Assembly: GCA_910578115.1 (NCBI GenBank)
Contig: CAJTPO010000022.1
Coordinates: 1,361-65,360 of the forward strand
Source: an uncultured Lachnospiraceae bacterium
Lineage (GTDB): Bacteria > Bacillota > Clostridia > Lachnospirales > Lachnospiraceae
Length of the DNA: 64,000 nucleotides
Direction: 5' to 3'
Shown here: positions 59,812 to 64,000 of the stretch, piece after piece
Position numbering within the stretch: position 1 is the first letter of the stretch
Layout of the letters: each line of letters opens with the position of its first letter
Notes under the pieces: generated by a model
Database searches by the model: none
The model's input: only the letters and a program-made list of their open reading frames with translations
Told to the model about the DNA's origin: nothing
Translations under genes and position numbers: made by a program

Positions 59812-60675
59812 ATGAGATTTGTGGTAGTGACCGGCATGAGCGGTTCCGGTAAGAGAACCGCTATGAAAATGCTGGAAGATGTGGGATTTTATTGTGTGGA
59901 TAACCTGCCGGTGCCGCTGATTGAGAAATTTGTGGAACTGATCGCCATGCCGGGCAGTGAGATTACTAAGGTCGCATTGGGGCTGGATGTACGGGCGGAT
60001 CAGCCTTTTGGTGATGCACAGCGCACATTGGACAGGCTGCGGGAGAACGGATATCTTTTTGAAATCCTGTTTATGGATGCGGGAGATCAGGTTCTGCTCA
60101 AAAGATATAAGGAGTCGAGGCGGATGCACCCTCTTTCGCCGAAAGGACGGGTAGAAGAAGGGGTACACAGGGAACGGGATATCCTGAAAAATATTAAGAA
60201 AAAGGCCGACTATGTGATTGATACTTCCAATCTTCTGACAAGGGAGCTAAAGGAAGAGATCGATCATATTTTTGTACGCAATGAAGAATATAATTCGCTG
60301 ATGGTCAGCGTTTTGTCATTTGGATTTAAGAATGGGATTCCGGCGGACGCGGATCTGGTATTTGATGTCAGATTTCTGCCGAATCCGTTCTATATCGATG
60401 AGCTTAAGCATAAGACTGGTAATGATAAAGAAGTCCAGGACTATGTGATGAGTTTTCCGGAGGCGGCAGCATTTCTCGGGAAGCTGGTTGACATGTTGGA
60501 TTTTTTAATTCCCAATTACATTAAAGAAGGCAAGCATCAATTGGTGATCGGGATCGGCTGTACGGGCGGCAGGCACAGAAGTGTGACATTGGCCAATGAA
60601 CTTTATGCAGGGCTCAGAGAACGTGGGAATTACGGCGTTAAGCTGTATCACAGAGATATAAAACAGGGAGTATAG
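59812..60675 (+). CDS. rapZ: RapZ/YvcJ-type nucleotide-binding protein
   Basis: A 287-residue P-loop protein. Walker A GMSGSGKR (residues 8-15) is followed by the family block GFYCVDNLP. The C-terminal half carries the signature DVRFLPNPFY and GIGCTGGRHRSV. In enterics RapZ adapts RNase E to GlmZ; in Firmicutes YvcJ has a less defined GTPase role. It is 46 bases after murB and 3 bases before whiA. The yvcK gene that separates them in Bacillus is absent. Confidence 0.9.
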   Translation: MRFVVVTGMSGSGKRTAMKMLEDVGFYCVDNLPVPLIEKFVELIAMPGSEITKVALGLDVRADQPFGDAQRTLDRLRENGYLFEILFMDAGDQVLLKRYKESRRMHPLSPKGRVEEGVHRERDILKNIKKKADYVIDTSNLLTRELKEEIDHIFVRNEEYNSLMVSVLSFGFKNGIPADADLVFDVRFLPNPFYIDELKHKTGNDKEVQDYVMSFPEAAAFLGKLVDMLDFLIPNYIKEGKHQLVIGIGCTGGRHRSVTLANELYAGLRERGNYGVKLYHRDIKQGV

Positions 60676-60678
60676 AGA

Positions 60679-61590
60679 ATGTCTTTTTCCGGGAGGGTGA
60701 AGGAAGAACTTGCAGCGCATATAGATTCTTCGAGGCATTGCCAGCTGGCAGAGCTGGCGGCGATCCTGCACTTTGGCGGCGGTATATGCGGGCCGGCAGG
60801 CGAACCACATCTTTGCCTTGAGACAGAAAATGAAGCAGTTATCAGAAAATGCTTTACATTATTAGAAAAAACCTTTAATATAAATAAAGTTGCAGTACAG
60901 GGCAAAGGGAGGATACTGTCCGACGACAGGACAGAAGATAAAGTGATACAGGCCCTGCATCTTGGAAAGAGGGAGGATGGATTGATTCTGCTGCAGACAC
61001 CGGTCAACTCTCTTTTGATCAAGAATTCATGCTGCGCCAGAGCATTTTTAAGGGGCGCATTTTTGAGTATCGGATCGATGAGCGATCCTGAGAAGAGCTA
61101 CCACTTGGAGTTTGTCTGCAGTATCAGAGAGCAGGCAGGACAGCTTAAGGATATTATTCGGGAATTTCAGATCGATGCGAAGAGTGTCCGGCGCAAGAAA
61201 TATGAGGTTGTCTATTTAAAAGAAGGTTCCGGTATTGTAGACCTTCTGAACGTTATGGGAGCGCATGTATCCCTGATGAATCTGGAGAATCTGCGGATTG
61301 TCAAGGAAATGCGCAATTCCGTGAACAGGCGGGTAAACTGCGAGACAGCCAATATTTCCAAGACCGTGACTGCAGCATCGAAGCAGATCGAAGACATACT
61401 CCTGATCAGAGACAAATACGGTTTTGACAACCTGCCGGACAATTTGCGGCAGATGGCGGAAGTGCGGCTGGAGTATCCGGATGCCGCGCTGAAAGAGCTG
61501 GGGGGCTATCTGGATCCGGCCGTAGGGAAATCGGGGGTAAATCACAGACTGCGTAAATTAAGTGAGATTGCCGATAGAATCAGGTTGTAA
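60679..61590 (+). CDS. whiA: DNA-binding protein WhiA
   Basis: A 303-residue protein: an N-terminal domain related to LAGLIDADG homing enzymes (SFSGRVKEELAAH, CCARAFLRGAFLSIGSM) and a C-terminal helix-turn-helix (LAEVRLEYPDAALKELG-type segment). It acts in cell division and, in Bacillus, chromosome segregation. SD AGGGAG precedes ATG 60679. It is followed after 14 bases by the Crh-like gene, as in Bacillus. Confidence 0.92.
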   Translation: MSFSGRVKEELAAHIDSSRHCQLAELAAILHFGGGICGPAGEPHLCLETENEAVIRKCFTLLEKTFNINKVAVQGKGRILSDDRTEDKVIQALHLGKREDGLILLQTPVNSLLIKNSCCARAFLRGAFLSIGSMSDPEKSYHLEFVCSIREQAGQLKDIIREFQIDAKSVRRKKYEVVYLKEGSGIVDLLNVMGAHVSLMNLENLRIVKEMRNSVNRRVNCETANISKTVTAASKQIEDILLIRDKYGFDNLPDNLRQMAEVRLEYPDAALKELGGYLDPAVGKSGVNHRLRKLSEIADRIRL

Positions 61591-61604
61591 AGGAGGGAAA
61601 AAGT

Positions 61605-61859
61605 ATGATTCAAAAAGCTATCCAGATTAAACTGGAGGAAGGGCTGGAGGCCAGACCGGTCGCCATGCTCGTGCAGGTGGCAAGTCAGTTTGAGAGCACT
61701 GTGTACATCAACTCAGAAGACAGAAAAGTGAACGCCAAGAGCATTATGGGGATGATGAGTCTTGGACTTGCCAGTGGGGAAGAGGTAACTGTTGTTGCGG
61801 ATGGAAATGATGAGGACACTGCTGTTGTGGAGATTGAGAAATTCTTGAGCGGTAATTAG
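61605..61859 (+). CDS. Crh-like HPr paralogue (Glu15, Ser46)
   Basis: An 84-residue HPr-fold protein. The PTS phosphorylation site is lost: GLEARP has Glu15 in place of His15. The regulatory site is kept: NAKSIMGMMSLG puts Ser at exactly position 46. This is the arrangement of Bacillus Crh (which has Gln15), a catabolite co-repressor for CcpA that is phosphorylated only by HprK. The gene also lies after whiA, as crh does. SD AAAGGAGGG is strong. It would not transport sugars. Confidence 0.88.
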   Translation: MIQKAIQIKLEEGLEARPVAMLVQVASQFESTVYINSEDRKVNAKSIMGMMSLGLASGEEVTVVADGNDEDTAVVEIEKFLSGN

Positions 61860-61900
61860 ACCTCGACTGCGCACATGACATTTAGATAAGGCAGAATGTA

Positions 61901-61935
61901 AAAGAGATTTCTGTAGAAAGAAGTCTCTTTTTTTT
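61901..61935 (+). terminator. Intrinsic terminator after the Crh-like gene
   Basis: AAAGAGA and TCTCTTT pair around an internal TTTCTGTAGAAA mini-hairpin, followed by a run of eight or more T. It closes the murB-to-Crh group. Confidence 0.8.
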
Positions 61936-62024
61936 ACGCTTTTTTAACTTTGTCGTAATTGAAATTTACAGATCACTCTATTAAAATAATAATTACAGGA
62001 TATATTTAAAGGAGGGAGGCAGCT

Positions 62025-62927
62025 ATGAGGAAAAGAATGCTTTTTGTATACAATCCGAGAGCGGGCAAAGCGCAGATCCGCAGTAATCTGCTGGATATTA
62101 TAGATATTTTCGTGAAGGCCGGATATGAGGTCACTGCCTATCCCACGCAGGCAACGGGCGATGCGGTCAAAGCGGTGAAAGAGCGGCAGGGCAGCTATGA
62201 CATGGTGGCATGCTGCGGCGGGGACGGGACGCTGGATGAAGTGGTCAACGGGATGATGCAGTGCGAAGAGAAGCTTCCGGTGGGTTACATTCCGGCGGGC
62301 AGCACCAATGATTTTGCCAACAGCCTGAAAATCCCCAAGAATATGATCAAGGCGGCGGATGTGGTCGTGAACGGTGTAAACTATGCCTGCGATATCGGCC
62401 GGTTTAACAATGATAATTTTATTTACGTGGCGGCTTTCGGTATTTTTACCGACGTGTCTTACGAAACGAAGCAGGACGTGAAAAATGTGCTGGGACATGC
62501 CGCCTATCTGCTGGAAGGGGTGAAGCGGCTGCCTTCCGTGCGGGCCTGTCCGTTGAAGATCACCTGTAACGATCAGGTGATCGAAGGAGAATTTCTTTAC
62601 GGGATGGTCACCAATTCCTATTCTGTGGGAGGCTTCCGGGGCATCACGGGGCAGGATATTCTGCTGGATGACGGGCTGTTTGAGGTGACGCTGATCCGCA
62701 GGCCCACCAATCCGCTGGATCTGAATAATATCATCATGGCGCTTGTGGACAAGCGTGTGAAGTCGGAGCATATTCATACGTATAAGACGTCGGAGCTGAT
62801 CGTGGAGAGCGAGAAGCCGCTTGCCTGGTCACTGGACGGAGAGTTTGGCGGAGAGCACCTGAAAGCCATGATCAGCAATGAGCAGCAGGCACTCCAGATC
62901 AGGATACCGCAGGAATACCTTGCGTAA
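62025..62927 (+). CDS. Diacylglycerol kinase-family lipid kinase (YegS/DgkB-like)
   Basis: A 300-residue protein of the DAGK_cat superfamily. NPRAGK at about 10-15 and the nucleotide site CGGDGTLDEVVNG at about 63-75 are conserved, with the glycine-rich GSTNDFANSL at about 92. It likely recycles diacylglycerol from lipoteichoic acid synthesis into phosphatidic acid. SD AAGGAGGGAGG precedes ATG 62025. It follows a strong terminator and therefore has its own promoter. Confidence 0.88.
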   Translation: MRKRMLFVYNPRAGKAQIRSNLLDIIDIFVKAGYEVTAYPTQATGDAVKAVKERQGSYDMVACCGGDGTLDEVVNGMMQCEEKLPVGYIPAGSTNDFANSLKIPKNMIKAADVVVNGVNYACDIGRFNNDNFIYVAAFGIFTDVSYETKQDVKNVLGHAAYLLEGVKRLPSVRACPLKITCNDQVIEGEFLYGMVTNSYSVGGFRGITGQDILLDDGLFEVTLIRRPTNPLDLNNIIMALVDKRVKSEHIHTYKTSELIVESEKPLAWSLDGEFGGEHLKAMISNEQQALQIRIPQEYLA

Positions 62928-63006
62928 CTGCAGGGCCGAAGACCGTGATACTACTATCTGACGGATAACCCGGAAGTTTTTTGGACATATTTTCCAGAGA
63001 ATCTAT

Positions 63007-63035
63007 TTGCGTATAAACAGGCTTTGGGTTATAAT
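63007..63035 (+). promoter_or_regulatory. Promoter of fba
   Basis: TTGCGT and TATAAT with 17-base spacing lie about 70 bases before the fba start, after a short gap from the lipid kinase gene. Confidence 0.7.
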
Positions 63036-63105
63036 AAATGCAGTAGTTTTCACCCGGTCCCGTGCCGGTCAAAATATTAAAATATTAAGAAAGGTGGTAA
63101 CAACA

Positions 63106-64000
63106 ATGCCATTAGTAACAACAAAGGAAATGTTCGAGAAGGCATACAATGGCGGTTATGCGGTTGGTGCATTCAATGTTAACAACATGGAGATCGTTCA
63201 GGGTATCACAGAGGCAGCAGGTGAGCTGAACAGCCCGGTTATTCTTCAGGTTTCCAAGGGAGCACGTGCTTATGCGAACCATACTTATCTGGTTAAGCTG
63301 GTAGAGGCAGCAGCACAGGAGAATCCGCAGATTCCGATCGCTCTGCATCTGGATCACGGCGACAGCTTTGAGCTGTGCAAATCCTGTATCGACGGTGGCT
63401 TTACTTCCGTTATGATCGACGCGTCTTCCAAATCTTTTGAAGACAATATCGCATTGACCAAGCAGGTTGTAGAGTATGCTCATGACAAGGGCGTAGTAGT
63501 TGAGGCTGAGCTTGGCACACTGGCAGGTGTTGAGGACGAAGTAGTAGTAGAGGCTGGTAAAGAGTCCTACACACGTCCGGAGGAAGTGGAAGAGTTCGTT
63601 TCCAGAACAGGTTGTGACTCTCTTGCGATCGCGATCGGTACTTCCCATGGTGCTTACAAGTTTACGGCAGCTCAGTGTACAAGAAATGCTGACGGCATCC
63701 TTGTTCCGCCTCCGCTTCGTTTCGACGTATTAGAGGAGTGCATCAAGCGTCTGCCCGGCTTCCCGATCGTTCTGCACGGATCTTCTTCCGTTCCGCAGGA
63801 GTTCGTTAAGATGGTTAACCAGTACGGCGGCGATATGCCTGACGCAGTGGGTATTCCGGAAGAGCAGCTTCGTAAGGCAGCTGAGCTTGCAGTATGTAAG
63901 ATCAATATCGACTCCGATATCCGTCTTGCTATGACAGGCCACATCCGCAAGTACTTCGCAGAGCATCCGGATCATTTCGATCCTCGTCAGTATCTGAAAC
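63106..64000 (+). CDS. fba: Class II fructose-bisphosphate aldolase, 3'-truncated by the window edge
   Basis: 298 codons are visible. GAFNVNNMEIVQ at about 20, HLDHGDS (zinc His and active-site Asp), VEAELGTLAGVEDE and AIGTSHGAYKF are all class II aldolase motifs, followed by the phosphate-binding LHGSSSVP and NIDSD segments. Cleaves fructose-1,6-bisphosphate in glycolysis. AAAGGTGG is about 8 bases before ATG 63106. The sequence uses preferred codons (GTT, GAG, AAG), as highly expressed genes do, and is probably the main glycolytic enzyme, unlike the divergent aldolase at the left edge. Confidence 0.95.
   Translation, partial: MPLVTTKEMFEKAYNGGYAVGAFNVNNMEIVQGITEAAGELNSPVILQVSKGARAYANHTYLVKLVEAAAQENPQIPIALHLDHGDSFELCKSCIDGGFTSVMIDASSKSFEDNIALTKQVVEYAHDKGVVVEAELGTLAGVEDEVVVEAGKESYTRPEEVEEFVSRTGCDSLAIAIGTSHGAYKFTAAQCTRNADGILVPPPLRFDVLEECIKRLPGFPIVLHGSSSVPQEFVKMVNQYGGDMPDAVGIPEEQLRKAAELAVCKINIDSDIRLAMTGHIRKYFAEHPDHFDPRQYLK

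Noticed and set aside
1..64000. tRNA, rRNA, CRISPR array or phage structural genes
   Set aside because: I looked for T-loop words, regularly spaced direct repeats and typical phage modules and found none that hold up.

Overview
The window reads as a chromosomal segment of a Gram-positive gut-type clostridium, most likely Lachnospiraceae (Clostridium cluster XIVa). This is an inference from Firmicutes-style Shine-Dalgarno (SD) sites, the hprK - ROK glucokinase - murB - rapZ - whiA - Crh-like block, FtsH/UvrC/PyrG of clostridial type, two Rpn-family genes and a peptide-immunity ABC/two-component locus. No rRNA, tRNA or CRISPR array was seen. Both ends cut class II fructose-bisphosphate-type aldolases: one on the minus strand at the left edge, one on the plus strand at the right edge.

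Layout. 0-10 kb: left-edge aldolase with a structured leader; a full-length Rpn nuclease with a good internal start; a MITE-like element abutting an MMPL exporter, which overlaps a 1425-residue GLUG-repeat surface protein; then an ATPase/STAS-like signalling protein. The last gene and the Rpn gene share a duplicated promoter block. 10.4-20.4 kb: a minus-strand, nine-gene Mrp-type cation/proton antiporter operon with four large NuoL/M/N-like subunits, driven by a strong promoter at 20.43-20.46 kb. 20.6-22.2 kb: an MNT nucleotidyltransferase with a truncated HEPN partner, a repeat-rich spacer and dCTP deaminase. 22.4-33.4 kb: six consecutive full-length ABC exporter half-transporters. The first four are AT-richer and the last two clearly GC-richer, so the array looks composite.

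33.5-41.2 kb: an AbiEi/AbiEii abortive-infection pair with a promoter and an inverted-repeat operator; an XRE/TPR regulator followed by a seventh ABC exporter; a PanE-like reductase; two small unknown genes; an AT-rich CPBP membrane protease; and a mobile-element scar (recombinase-DUF3847 chimera next to a group II intron-like 5' end). 41.2-47.4 kb: a BcrA-type ATPase with two permeases, divergent from an OmpR/histidine kinase pair, then a HAAS membrane protein plus PadR regulator under a palindromic operator.

47.4-64 kb: mostly housekeeping. pyrG, a small orphan Rpn C-terminal domain with its own promoter, an APH-like kinase, ftsH, uvrC, a DUF4143 ATPase cassette, hprK, glucokinase, murB, rapZ, whiA, an HPr paralogue with Glu15/Ser46 (Crh-like), a lipid kinase and fba. 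hprK and the Crh-like gene lie about 4 kb apart and probably form a regulator/target pair for carbon catabolite control.

Most noteworthy: gene-within-gene and orphan Rpn C-terminal products, the composite six-exporter array, the AbiE operator, the truncated MNT/HEPN module, the recombinase/intron scar, and several dispersed hairpin or MITE-like repeats that sit at gene boundaries.
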